This document shows, one piece after another, positions 11,031-22,692 of a stretch of DNA of 64,000 nt. Position 1 is the stretch's first letter. Each line of letters starts with the position of its first letter. Location: contig CAJQUW010007256.1 in assembly GCA_907163375.1 (NCBI GenBank), positions 62,001 to 126,000 of the forward strand. The letters are read 5' to 3'. The stretch comes from Prostheceraeus crozeri. Its lineage: Eukaryota > Platyhelminthes > Polycladida > Euryleptidae. The position numbers and the translations under genes were made by a program. Under the pieces are notes generated by a model. That model saw nothing but the letters and a program-made list of their open reading frames with translations, searched no databases and was not told where the DNA came from.

Positions 11031-12844
11031 GTTAGAGTGTGTCTGATCGTCTTGACAGAAAAGAAATCTTGTACATGAAAAATAAGGCCACAGTGTTTGT
11101 TAGAGTGTTCAGTTAGAGTGTGTCTGATCGTCTTGACAGAAAAGAAATCTTGTACATGAAAAATAAGGCCACAGTGTTCAGTTAGAGTGTGTCTGATCGT
11201 CTTGACAGAAAAGAAATCTTGTACATGAAAAATAAGGCCACAGTGTTTGTTAGAGTGTGTCTGATCGTCTTGACAGAAAAGAAATCTTGTACATGAAAAA
11301 TAAGGCCACAGTGTTTGTTAGAGTGTGTCTGATCGTCTTGACAGAAAAGAAATCTTGTACATGAAAAATAAGGCCACAGTGTTCAGTTAGAGTGTGTCTG
11401 ATCGTCTTGACAGAAAAGAAATCTTGTACATGAAAAATAAGGCCACAGTGTTTGTTAGAGTGTGTCTGATCGTCTTGACAGAAAAGAAATCTTGTACATG
11501 AAAAATAAGGCCACAGTGTTCAGTTAGAGTGTGTCTGATCGTCTTGACAGAAAAGAAATCTTGTACATGAAAAATAAGGCCACAGTGTTTGTTAGAGTGT
11601 GTCTGATCGTCTTGACAGAAAAGAAATCTTGTACATGAAAAATAAGGCCACAGTGTTTGTTAGAGTGTGTCTGATCGTCTTGACAGAAAAGAAATCTTGT
11701 ACATGAAAAATAAGGCCACAGTGTTTGTTAGAGTGTGTCTGATCGTCTTGACAGAAAAGAAATCTTGTACATGAAAAATAAGGCCACAGTGTTCAGTTAG
11801 AGTGTGTCTGATCGTCTTGACAGAAAAGAAATCTTGTACATGAAAAATAAGGCCACAGTGTTCAGTTAGAGTGTGTCTGATCGTCTTGACAGAAAAGAAA
11901 TCTTGTACATGAAAAATAAGGCCACAGTGTTTGTTAGAGTGTGTCTGATCGTCTTGACAGAAAAGAAATCTTGTACATGAAAAATAAGGCCACAGTGTTC
12001 AGTTAGAGTGTGTCTGATCGTCTTGACAGAAAAGAAATCTTGTACATGAAAAATAAGGCCACAGTGTTTGTTAGAGTGTGTCTGATCGTCTTGACAGAAA
12101 AGAAATCTTGTACATGAAAAATAAGGCCACAGTGTTCAGTTAGAGTGTGTCTGATCGTCTTGACAGAAAAGAAATCTTGTACATGAAAAATAAGGCCACA
12201 GTGTTCAGTTAGAGTGTGTCTGATCGTCTTGACAGAAAAGAAATCTTGTACATGAAAAATAAGGCCACAGTGTTTGTTAGAGTGTTCAGTTAGAGTGTGT
12301 CTGATCGTCTTGACAGAAAAGAAATCTTGTACATGAAAAATAAGGCCACAGTGTTTGTTAGAGTGTGTCTGATCGTCTTGACAGAAAAGAAATCTTGTAC
12401 ATGAAAAATAAGGCCACAGTGTTCAGTTAGAGTGTGTCTGATCGTCTTGACATAAAAGAAATCTTGTACATGAAAAATAAGGCCCACAGTGTTTGTTAGA
12501 GTGTGTCTGATCGTCTTGACAGAAAAGAAATCTTGTACATGAAAAATAAGGCCACAGTGTTTGTTAGAGTGTGTCTGATCGTCTTGACAGAAAAGAAATC
12601 TTGTACATGAAAAATAAGGCCACAGTGTTTGTTAGAGTGTGTCTGATCGTCTTGAAAGAAAAGAAATCTTGTACATGAAAAATAAGGCCACAGTGTTTGT
12701 TAGAGTGTTCAGTTAGAGTGTGTCTGATCGTCTTGACAGAAAAGAAATCTTGTACATGAAAAATAAGGCCACAGTGTTTGTTAGAGTGTGTCTGATCGTC
12801 TTGACAGAAAAGAAATCTTGTACATGAAAAATAAGGCCACAGTT
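11031..12844 (+). repeat. Satellite array of 26 units of 68/69 bp
   Basis: Twenty-six copies of a unit starting GTTAGAGTGTGTCTGATCG. Two junction forms alternate irregularly: units ending GTGTTT (68 bp) and units ending GTGTTCA (69 bp). Three junctions (near 11095, 12270 and 12705) carry an extra partial GTTAGAGTGTTCA. Units are almost identical; rare variants include CATAAAAG and an extra C near 12483, and GAAAG near 12654. Such uniformity suggests recent amplification. Minus-strand frames rich in HVQDFF arise because 69 is divisible by three and are not genes. Confidence 0.95.
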
Positions 12845-12861
12845 TTTGAACTTTTCTTACA

Positions 12862-12890
12862 CGACATGTTTCGACCAGTTCTCTTTCAGG
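12862..12890 (-). other. Hammerhead-like core adjoining the 68/69-bp satellite
   Basis: On the minus strand CCTGAAAGA, a short linker ending GGTC and GAAACATGTCG lead directly into the last satellite unit. This resembles a degraded hammerhead core of the kind found at the ends of Penelope-like elements (inference). It suggests the satellite was amplified from the terminal tail of such an element. Confidence 0.4.
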
Positions 12891-13238
12891 TGCAACGCTG
12901 GACTGACAGGCATTGTACAAAATCTACACTTTATGGAATTGAAATCACAATTGACAAAAGGCATTCTTCACTGAACCGCAGAACAGGCAGATGTAATCAG
13001 AAAATCAATATACAGTGCGCGACAGCAAGTTGGAAACTTAGCATAAATCTACGGACACGTACATTTTCCAACACCTTCTAAATTTTTTTGCTATTAGGAA
13101 ATATCGACAAATTTATAATCATCTGAAAGAGAATTTTCGGATCTATCATTAGAATGTTTTTGAAATTGGTAGTTCCTAGAGGCCCATAAACCCGAAAGCC
13201 CCAAATTTTCTTTGACCTGTTTTGACAAGCGCATAAAT

Positions 13239-13650
13239 CAATTTGAAACATTCTGCTTGTGATATTCAAAACCGTCACAAGATTGGCTTTCAGAAAATAT
13301 ATAGTTTGAAAGTGTTTTGTCGAAGTTTATAGGCAATATTTTGAAAGTAGTATAGATAGATAATGTGGCGATTTTTTCATTTTCAGAATATTTCTTCGAA
13401 GGGCCTTAAATTTACCCAACAAAAGCTGAAAACACTAGTTTTGAGGTAAATAAATGCCACCACTTAGTTAACAGCGTTATTTCTGCTATTATCGCAACAC
13501 ATTCTGAAAATGAAAAATCGCCACATTTTCTATCTATACTACTTTCAAAATATTGCCTATAAACTTCGACAAAACACTTTCAAACTACATATTTTCTGAA
13601 AGCCAATCATGTGACGGTTTTGAATATCACAAGGAGAATGTTTCAAATTG
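13239..13650. repeat. Long inverted repeat, about 150-bp arms
   Basis: Left arm 13239-13389 and right arm 13501-13650 are inverted copies with only a handful of differences, separated by 111 bp. A transcript would form a long hairpin. No target duplication or coding sequence was seen. It may be a foldback element or a source of small RNAs; neither is shown. Confidence 0.8.
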
Positions 13651-14161
13651 ATGATATTCAAGATTTGAATATTCAAATATAAATTCAAGTATAAATAAAA
13701 GTCAACATAAGATAAAGTTATAGAAAATGAAGTTGAACGTAGTGAAGTGAAAAGAATAAATAAATATTGAAAAATAACGATAAAAAGTAAAAGAAAATTT
13801 TGCAAAGTTATATAAATAGCTAAAATCATGCAAAAGAAATACCAAGACAAAAGCAAATCAATGACATGTTCTTTTTGAATACAAAAATATGGACAAGGCT
13901 TCCAAAATACGTAAAAGGTAACGCCACTTCCATGAAAACAAAACTTTCTGTCTGCATCTCCCAAAGACTGCAAATCCCAATGTCTTGAACCTCACGAGGA
14001 ACCAGGAGTCCTCTTTCATAAAGTCATGTGCTAACGATTTCAGCATTGAAGAACAGCTCTTTCCCGCTTTTTCCAGCTCCTTCCCGATATTTCAAGTGCG
14101 AGCTTGGATGCAGCTCTTTCCCAGAATTATTATTTGCTGTTGTTTCATGCATGGGCATTGC
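13651..14161. other. No gene recognised
   Basis: AT-rich sequence with a short run of ATTCAAATATAAATTCAAG-like repeats. The minus-strand frame 13557-13973 overlaps the inverted repeat and has no domain signal. Confidence 0.45.
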
Positions 14162-14163
14162 TA

Positions 14164-14191
14164 CGAGGGGCGTTCAATAAGTTCGTAGAAT
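14164..14191 (+). repeat. Mariner left terminal inverted repeat
   Basis: 28 bp, matches the right TIR at 26 of 28 positions; preceded by TA. Confidence 0.92.
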
Positions 14192-14333
14192 GAAATGCTT
14201 AGAGATGATGAATTAAGTTCTGATTTCGTGTTAGTTGATCTATGTTAATTATGTTCACAGTCATAACACTGTTCACTTTGCTTTGTCCGTTCAGCTATAA
14301 GAAGACTGCAAACTCATTGAATCAATGTAGAAA

Positions 14334-15389
14334 ATGGAATCGTCACTGATTGAACACAGAGCCGTCATCAAATTCCTTGTCAAAGAAGGTTCTTCGGCCA
14401 AAGAAATCACGGAACGGATGGCTAAGGTGTACCAGCAAGATGCTCCCAAATATTCCACGGTCGCCAAGTGGGCCGCATAGTTCAAGCGAGGCCGTCAATC
14501 CTTGGAAGACGATCCAAGGTCGGGTCGACCATTGGAGGTGACGACACCGGAAGTCATCCGCCGTGTGGAGGACCTTGTGATGACTGATCGTCGTTTGAAA
14601 GTCAAAGAAGTTGCAGTAGAAGTTGGCATTTCAGAAGGGAGCGTTTTTACGATTCTTCACGATCATCTTCATCTCTCCAAGGTGTCTGCCAGATGGGTGC
14701 CTCGAAATCTTCAAGTGCAAGATCGACAGCAGCGGATGCAACTCAGCTCACAACTTCTGGAGCTTTACAGGAGGGATCCAGAAGACTTCCACCTGCGACT
14801 GGTGACTGGAGATGAAACCTGGGTGCACCACTGGGACCCTGAGAGCAAGATCGCCTCAATGCAGTGGAAGCATAGTGACTCGCCACCTCCAAGGAAGTTT
14901 CGGACTCAGTCTTCCGCAGGCAAGTTGATGGCATCAGTCTTCTGGGACTCGAAGGGTCTTCTGCTTATCGATTACCTGCCCAGAAGGTCTACCATCACTG
15001 GTGCGTACTACTCGGATCTGATGGTCAAGCTTCGTCAAGCAATCAAGGAGAAGAGACGAGGATTGCTGACTCGTGGTGTGCTCCTCCTCCATGACAATGC
15101 GCCGGTGCACAAGAGCCGCGTAGCACAAGCCACAATCAATCAAATGGACTTCGAACAGTTGGCTCACCCAGCCTACAGTCCCAATCTGGCCCCAAGCGAC
15201 TTCCACCTGTTTCGCGCCTTGAAGACCGACCTTCGGGGAAGGCGCTTTGGAAACGATGAGGAACTGAAATCCGCCGTGGATGAGTGGTTCAACCTCAAGC
15301 CACAGGACTTCATCCATGCTGGAATTGAGGCACTTGAGCACCGATGGTCTAACTGCATTGAAGTTAGGGGAGACTATATTGAAAAGTAG
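14334..15389 (+). pseudogene. Mariner transposase, DD34D, one premature stop
   Basis: Cut-and-paste transposase, 351 codons, normal for mariner. The start at 14334 gives the expected N-terminus (MESSLIEHRAVIKFL). Helix-turn-helix DNA-binding regions fill roughly residues 1-110. WVPRNL at 121 is the mariner linker signature. The catalytic triad is D160 (VTGDETW), D254 (HDNAPVH) and D289 (YSPNLAPSD), with 34 residues between the last two, so all three acidic residues are kept. Codon 49 (14478-14480) is TAG where relatives usually have an acidic residue (WAA-x-FKRGR). This single stop truncates the protein before the catalytic domain. A start at the in-frame ATG 14502 would lack the first DNA-binding motif. 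Confidence 0.93.
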
Positions 15390-15427
15390 TGATACTTTTG
15401 TTTTTATGAAATATATATTTGTATGCA

Positions 15428-15455
15428 ATTCTACGAATTTTTTGAACGCCCCTCG
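15428..15455 (-). repeat. Mariner right terminal inverted repeat
   Basis: 28 bp, inverted partner of 14164-14191; followed by TA. Confidence 0.92.
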
Positions 15456-15457
15456 TA

Positions 15458-17304
15458 CTTCCTGGTATTCAGAAGGATGGGTATGGCTCTATCCTGGTAA
15501 AGATCAATGGCAATAAATTCAACAGTAGGATGAGGATAATTGATTCATATCTCCTATAATTGATTCCTCTTTGGCGCAGTATTCATAGACATCCGTGGTC
15601 AGATAATCATGACCATAGAGGTCGGATATCAAAGCTATCTATACAGCAATCCGACTTCTATGCTCTTGATAATGTTCATGGCACTCACATCACATCTGAC
15701 ACGTGGGGAGGTGGATTCAGTTCGTGCAGTTTGATTGCCGTCTGCCACGACACCTGAACGTCTTCAGAAGGCTTCCTAAAATACCTTTATCTTTTTCACG
15801 CTGTGCAGTCTGGCATTAATATCATATCATGAACCTGCAAACGGCAATGAATGAACGTGTACATGAAATTCCATAACGAAGCCTGTCTTCCTCTTTCGGC
15901 AGTGTATTTCAATTTCACAAAGCAAATTCTGAGGATAGAAGGATTATTCAGTTAACATGTGTTCGTGCATGACATTATGATGAAATTACAGATCACATTT
16001 CCATTTCTTCTTCTTTATCAATTACTGTACATGATTCGTTTTTCTGACAACGGAGAATTGAACGATTTCAGTTACACAATAATGCCTATAATCAATAACT
16101 AAAGCGAGACAAAAGAAAAAGAAGGGTTCGTTGAAGAAAGTCAAAAATTGAATCCTGCAACAAATACAATTAGGTTGCAATTTACCTGTTCTGGAAATGT
16201 TAACTATCTGTCTGTTTCTCTTCAGCGCCTGGTGACTTGCTTTTCTGGGCGCTTTTAGCCCGGAAACTACTGACACTTTCTTCCTAAATTCACGCACAAA
16301 GGGCTTAGTAGCATGGATTTGCAGATCTTGAAACGTTGAATACAAAAATCAAATTCTTAAGTGTCACAGCCAGTCGCTTTCAGTTATAGGTAAGGTTAAA
16401 GGATTCCCAATGGAATCCAATGGTAAAATTCAATAAATATCTGTGGATTGTGAAACACTTGTCAATTTTCGTACATTTTCTTTTGTAGAAAAGAAAGTAT
16501 TTATCAGAATGACATGAAATTTGAAACATGATTGAGTTCAGAACATCAACTTCGATATAAAAGTTGAAGTGAATTACATGGTTCAGTATTTGATATTTGA
16601 GAGCCTCTACAAAAAGAGTAAATTTCATGTTTTTACTTAATTTTGGCGATTTTACTCTTTTTGTTTTCCACAGAAAGAAGGGGAGAATCTCCCCCCTCTG
16701 TTAACAGACCTGTTCAACTCAGGTCGGTTGGGATAAATTGACAAAATGTATCGAGGTACGTGAGCATGTGCATGAAATGTCTTCATTCTCATTTTGACTT
16801 GAATGCCTGGCAAATTATCTACACAGGTAATAGACGATGCATCTCTGAGGAAGAAAAGATAATTTTCCTCGAGAGTGGAAAGTGAAGCAGATACCTGGAT
16901 CGTTTTGAAGTTATTGAAATAAACAAAAATACAGAGATCAGATGATTTAGGCAAGGAAATAACGAGGTAGATAGGTTTATAATTAGACACGTCGCACACA
17001 GTCCTTGCTGATTAACGAACGAAACACCAGATGTGGCAAAAATAATGCTTTGCGCAGTTGTGGCCAAATCGTCGTTGAAAATCTAAAACTATCGAATAAT
17101 CATCTTCATGTGTCAAAACATCACTGCCTATTCCGTACCATATCTCTCATTCATTTGCTTATCAAATATTTCTTTTCCATCGCACTGATCCATCGCTATC
17201 ATTAGAAAAGACATGATTTGTGACGATGTGTGAAGTAAGCAAGGTCTGTATAAATACATAAATATACATAAATGCCTACAGATGATGATTTCTTGAATAA
17301 ATGC
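15458..17304. other. No gene recognised
   Basis: Several frames of 60-115 codons on the minus strand show no family resemblance and have compositions typical of chance frames. Confidence 0.45.
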
Positions 17305-17312
17305 ATATAAAT

Positions 17313-17960
17313 CAGGGTTGAATCCTTTTCCGGCTCGTCCGGGTCCTCGACCCCGGAACCCGAAAGTTTTTTCCACATTTCCATAACTAAAAAACAGCAG
17401 GCCTATGCCTATACATCAGTTTACATCAAGGCCTATATGACAACCTATTCACAAGATTCAATACCCTTAATATGTTTTAGGGCCGACCAATTGTGATAGC
17501 CTCTAGGTTATAACAGCAATTTTAATCCAAGCCTATTAGCGACAAGCCCTGATGCATCGGTAGTTAGACTATAGACATTGGGCCTAAAAGACGTAGCTGT
17601 GCATTCCCTAGGGCCGCGTTGATAGGGCTATAATTCTGCAGCATCAGGTTACCAATTGACTAGGTAACGATTTAGAAACCATGATGTAAATTATTACCGT
17701 ATTGCATCTATTAGTTTTGCCATTTGGTAACCATGCGGAGCCTTGGTATCATGCACAGTGCTGTCCATGCAATTTATGCATAGAAATCTACAAATCTCCA
17801 GATTCCACATAACAATTAACAATAATTTTACAAGTTTCAACGGCCATATAATATTATAGCTACAAAAAAGCGACAGAATAGAAAATTTCCAGTCTGGGTT
17901 CATGGACCCGGAGCGCTGAACCAGGAGGATCCGGACGAACCCGACACGGATTTAACCCTG
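17313..17960. mobile_element. hAT-type MITE
   Basis: Terminal inverted repeats begin CAGGGTT(G/A)AATCC and continue with weaker similarity for about 50 bp, including TCGTCCGG and TCCTC blocks. An exact 8-bp direct repeat, ATATAAAT, lies on both sides (17305-17312 and 17961-17968). An 8-bp duplication with CAGGG termini is diagnostic for hAT. The 648-bp body has no transposase. Confidence 0.87.
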
Positions 17961-17968
17961 ATATAAAT

Positions 17969-18624
17969 GCCTATTTTATTTGAGGTTTCTATAATTCAGC
18001 GATTCCGTTTAAGATGGAGAGAGATAAAGTTGTCCTTCCAACAGTTCAAACCAGCACGATCGATAAGGAAGAACCAAGGCGATAACGCGAGTCGGTTGAG
18101 TCGATTAGCTTCAGCAAGTAATTTTCAGAGAGATTTCTGTAGCACAGACTTGAGGCACAAATTGGCTAGTATTATAATCAATTACTTGAATATCATCGAA
18201 GTCATTCAAACTCTTGAACTTTGCAGTCTTAGCTCCGAAATCGGGAATATATTTTGTAAAATGATACAAAGTCTTCCTCAAATAATGGACTGCAGGAGAA
18301 AGTCAAATACTTAAGGGCATATTATACGATCTACTCCGTCTACTGCCAACCACGATTATTCTTGATTCAACATGTTCCACACTAAATCTGGCATTCTGTG
18401 ATGCTCAGAGATTGCAGCATACAGCTCTTGCAGATTACAAGTATGCTCCACTAATTACAGTGGATGTTCAAATACAGACAAGCCTTTCGTGAACACAGCT
18501 TGTGAAAATGCAGGAACATGAGCATTAATTTGAAACTTCGTTAGTCTGACAGAAGAAGTCTGATTCCTGGCTTCGAAATAAATGAATTACAAAATAAATG
18601 CATACTTTTCATTTTTTTCCTGTA
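17969..18624. other. No gene recognised
   Basis: The plus-strand frame 17967-18314 has no recognisable domain. No repeat ends seen. Confidence 0.4.
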
Positions 18625-18626
18625 TA

Positions 18627-19471
18627 CCGTATTTCTTTGAATAAGAGACGCGTCGCTTATTTTTTTCAGATCCCTGATTGATGCGTCTCTTATTCAGAGG
18701 CGTCTCTTATTCAGAGGCGTCTCTTATTCAAGGGCGTCTATTATTTATCAAATGTTCAAGTTTTCATTCTGTCATTAGAAAAAGATGTCTTAGTTTTTTG
18801 CTACTATTCTCTTAGGTAACCTTTGCATTCCTCACTTAGGCCTATGTCATGGGCAAATTTCACCAGTAATTTTTCTTACATATATACGCTTTATCATAAT
18901 TCAGATATTTTGGAAATGAAAGGAGTTTTATGGTTTGTAGTAGCATATCTTGTAGACTCATCTAATACATTCATATACCAGTACATGTTGACCACTATAC
19001 ATGTAGACTAGATCTGAATTTACCGAAACGAAAATACCGATAATCAAGTAGTATTTACAGCAAAAGTTACCGACCGGTACATGACTCCAAATGCAAAGGA
19101 AGCTACCATATAATGCCTCCTTCAATAGTAGCTGAAGCAACCTTAAGTAGGCCTGCATGTACGTATGTACAACATGCATGTACTGCATGTACAACAACAA
19201 AAACCCTTACATATTATACAATATTGGTCATGATACCCGGTATTTACTAGTAGACTGACTTATTTTACTAAGATAAGTAGGCCTAATAATCGCTCAGGCG
19301 GATGTAGCTACATTGCAATAGCCTGCATGTAATATGTCTACAGCAGTCTATTTTTTGAACATGCGTCTCTTATTCAAGGGCGTCTCTTATTACATTTTTT
19401 CCTCTCACGGATGCGTCTCTTATTCGAGGGCGTCCCTTATTGAAGGGTGCCTCATATTCGAGGAAATACGG
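18627..19471. mobile_element. TA-flanked MITE with GCGTCTCTTATT subrepeats
   Basis: Ends are inverted: CCGTATTTC...GAATAAGAGACGC on the left and a matching reverse complement on the right, with TA at both borders (18625-18626 and 19472-19473). Inside each end, a 17-18 bp motif GCGTCTCTTATTC(A/G)(A/G)GG recurs in tandem (18680-18740 and 19361-19450). No coding sequence. The TA duplication fits Tc1/mariner-like elements, but superfamily assignment is tentative. Confidence 0.65.
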
Positions 19472-19536
19472 TATTTCATCAGATTCAAGGTATAAAATGA
19501 AATTTTTTTTCAAGTGCATGCAATACAGAAGGAAGA

Positions 19537-19840
19537 CAATGGCGTTAGTCAAAGTGTCCGACCAGACGGTTAGATGGTTAGAGCGCTTCCGCGAATCACA
19601 GGCAGCGACAAGCGCTGTAGCAGCCCATCAGTCTCTTTCGGGCCTCACCTACCGTCTGAGATCCGTCAACCAACAAATCGAAGAGATTGGAGTGTCGAAG
19701 GACCGATCACTCCGGACGTTTCGACCGCTACGGGTTGGAAAATGTAGCGGTCAGACAGCGATCTGTGCTTCAGAACTTTGGCTCTCTCAGCTTTGGCGGT
19801 GGCACAGACAGGTTCTGAAGCCGAACCGCATGGAGTAGGG
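19537..19840 (+). pseudogene. Tc1-like transposase remnant
   Basis: The translated string VSDQTVR, then a disrupted helix and RFRES, matches the second helix-turn-helix of Tc1-family transposases (VSxQTVRxRLRES). Downstream DNA keeps CATCAGTCTCTTTCGGGCCTC, comparable to the family's PSLSxxHRxxRL region, but in a shifted frame. The catalytic DDE motifs and TIRs are not recognisable. Short old fossil next to the MITE ending at 19471. Confidence 0.45.
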
Positions 19841-22406
19841 ATATATAGGTAGAGTGTCGACTCAAAAAAGTATCTGTATACTGTGAAAATTTTTATATCA
19901 AAAGATTAAGTTTTTTGCGGAGATTGCGTTCCCGTGGTCCAAAAAATTATTTGAGTAGTTTTTAAAATGTCGAAAATTTTGAAAATTTTCATACTACCGA
20001 CATGGAAGCTTCTTTAGAAGTAGTATGAAACAAGTTGGATATCAAAAGGAATGAACATCTGCTAAAAAGTACTTAGCTAAGCGGAAATTAAGCTGATTAT
20101 AAAGGGCATTGGATGAAACGCATAAAAATGGAAGTCTTCATGAAAAAAACGAGAGCTTATATTGTGCTTTCTTGCCATTTCAAGTTTTTGATTCAATTTT
20201 CACCGGTATGACTTTATGATTCACTAAATTCATGTTTCATTTCTTGAATCTGAATGGTGATGTGGACCCATTAACATCTTTCAAAGTTGATTGAAATCAT
20301 TGTCTTTGATTATGTGATTTTGCTCTGCCAGTGGCAGATTGCATGTGATATCATCACGCTAAAGAAAAAACACTTGAGGTCGAGCATGAAAGCATAATAG
20401 CAACCTGTCGAATTTCTAATTTAACAAACATTAAATCCCCAAGGCTGTCATAGAACGGAGGATCTGTAAAACACCATCATTCCACCTGCATTACAATCAT
20501 GATCAGTCATTTCCGCTGTTAATTCTTCTAAACCTCAAAACTTTGCATATCTCACATTTAATAACAATATCCAACCGCATCCCCCTCGAGTTCATTTAAT
20601 AAAATCGAAAGTGTTTACACATTGGGGACTTAATAAATGCGGAGTTACCACTCTACCTAATATACTTACTCTATGCGGAACCGTACAAGTTTGAGCACGC
20701 GAAGGTGTCGACACATGTCGCGTCCTAGTCGAGGAATTTCCTTTTCATCAGATTTAATGCACATAAATCGGCAACCTGGTAACAACCGTTCAATTTCATT
20801 CAATTGTCGTATACGAGCATGCTTTCTTATCAAAAAAATCTACCTGAAGAGGAAGTCTATGTGCCGCATTTCCTCGAATAATGGAATTATAAGCTATCCT
20901 GGGGTGCGGCCGCTTCTACAATTAAGTATTTCCATCTGGATATTGGAAAATCTTCTTGAATATTTTGAAATATTGTGAACGTGGTGTCCATCAGCACCAG
21001 TATCGGAATCTGCTATTTGTCGGTTTTTTTAACAACATTTAGTCGGCAGATAAAACAACAATGTGAAACCGAAACTGACAGAAAAATCAGTCAAGGTATA
21101 TTTTGATTGTGCCCTGTTAAGTCTATGTTAAAAATGTGTTTGTATAGCCTTAAAATCCACGGAAATGTTCTACATTGTACTGTTCTACAATCTTCTGCTG
21201 GTGGGGAATATTAATATTTTGACACCGAAGCAAATATTCACAACTCCCAAAGCCGCAGCTACAAAGTTCTGATGGTCACGGATTCTCTGTCGATTCGCAT
21301 TTGAATCTAATTCAGTGGAAACTTGCACTGACGTCTCACATAGCTATCAACTTCGAACTCAGGGCCTTCCACCCGATGTCACAGCTTTATCAACTGCGCC
21401 AGCCAACCATCAGATCACTAAATGAATCACTTCATGGGTTAATCATCTGATGATTTCATTGCTCAATGTTCTCATCGTGTTCTTCAGCCATCTGAGAATA
21501 ATTGTGGCAATTTTTTCTCAATGAATTTTGTGGATTGAATGGAGTAGTCGTATACATTTTGTCTCATGTCAATGCATGAAATACTTCTCTTGTCAATTTT
21601 CTCATTTTCATTCCACTTTCAACTACAGAGCATCGCGAGGCGGCTTGTCTTCATTTCTCATCCATTTCTCGATGAGAATTTGATTCCTGAATTCCGACAA
21701 GTTGGTGAATATCGCGGCTTCAGGCTGATTTGAGGCTGTTAATGATGCCAGTTAATGACGAAGATTTCCAGGCTAATGAAGTTCTCACTTGGAGAGATAA
21801 TTTGAGACCGCACTGAGTCGAATTTAATGGGAAATTATGACTTCAACCCAGATGTCATTAATAAACGATGAAGAAATGGTGGATTTTATGTTTCTCAATT
21901 TCTGTAGAAATTACAATACGGACATGACAGCTGGAGTGACAAAAAGCAAGCTCTTAGAATCCAGTTTCTACAGTTTTAGAAAATGCAAGAATGACAGTCC
22001 GTGGATTCGAGGAACTTGCTTTTTATCACTACAATCTCAACAATGATGCAGACATCTGAAGTGTTTTCAAACTCATCTAAATACCTTAATGACAATTAAT
22101 GATCAGCAAAAAATTTGCAGAAGAATGTGGAGCATGTGAACAGAAATTCTAGGCCCTGGCGATCACCATAAAATGGTAGACTTCTCATTTCCTTAAATCT
22201 CAAAATGCTGTGAGTCAGATTGACTTTCACACAATTGACAGACTTCCCAAAAGCGGCTGGAAAAAATTCATTGATGGATGAACCATCTTCAATTCTAAGA
22301 ATTGATTGGATCAGGTGGCAATTATTCACAAATCAAAAAAGCAATTTATTGAACGATTATTATAAGCCACACAGTATCATATACAGGCCGACACAGTCGC
22401 TAATTT
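19841..22406. other. No gene recognised
   Basis: AT-rich. Scattered frames up to 101 codons (20673-20978) show no family resemblance. Confidence 0.45.
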
Positions 22407-22418
22407 AATATTCTATAG

Positions 22419-22680
22419 TGAATGAAAGGAAAACGTCACAAATCTCTCCCCGAAATATATATAATGCCGAATAAACACAAAGGTTTAAGTAAAAATATAA
22501 TACAGGTAAAATCGGCAAACGTTTCGCGTCCAGACGCTTGGTCACTGCCTTACTAAATGATTACTAAATGATAATCATTTTTACTTAAACCTTTGTGTTT
22601 ATTCGGCATTATATATATTTCGGGAGAGATTTGTGACGTTTTCCTTTCATTCACTATGCGCCTCCCGCCTCATGCCATTA
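22419..22680. mobile_element. Short element with 82-bp inverted arms, hammerhead-like core and 12-bp target duplication
   Basis: Seen: arms 22415-22496 and 22577-22657 are inverted copies differing by one inserted base. An 80-bp spacer contains a GAAACG core on the minus strand. A one-sided tail (22658-22680) follows the right arm. AATATTCTATAG flanks the element on both sides (22407-22418 and 22681-22692), so the outermost four arm bases on the left belong to the duplication. A 12-bp duplication suggests target-primed reverse transcription rather than hAT or mariner transposition (inference). Almost no arm divergence implies youth or gene conversion. No coding capacity. Confidence 0.72.
22521..22545 (-). 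other. Hammerhead-like core (degenerate)
   Basis: Minus strand: GTGACCAA, then a perfect 4-bp hairpin stem GCGT-CTGG-ACGC, then GAAAC. This matches CUGANGA-stem II-GAAA except at two core bases. Lies in the loop between the 82-bp arms. Confidence 0.4.
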
Positions 22681-22692
22681 AATATTCTATAG

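Larger units (their letters stand above)
14164..15455 (+). mobile_element. Mariner (DD34D) DNA transposon, nearly intact
   Basis: Complete 1292-bp element: 28-bp terminal inverted repeats (14164-14191 and 15428-15455) with two mismatches, starting CGAGGGGCGTTCAA. TA on each side (14162-14163 and 15456-15457) is the expected target duplication. It holds a single transposase frame (14334-15389). The one visible defect is a premature stop, and the TIRs have barely diverged, so insertion was probably recent. Confidence 0.95.

Noticed and set aside
12290-12920. Repetitive HVQDFF protein on the minus strand of the small satellite
   Set aside because: The 69-bp units keep frame by chance; neighbouring 68-bp units break it, and there is no start or domain.
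14934-15428. Minus-strand 164-codon frame
   Set aside because: Shadow of the mariner transposase; no family resemblance of its own.
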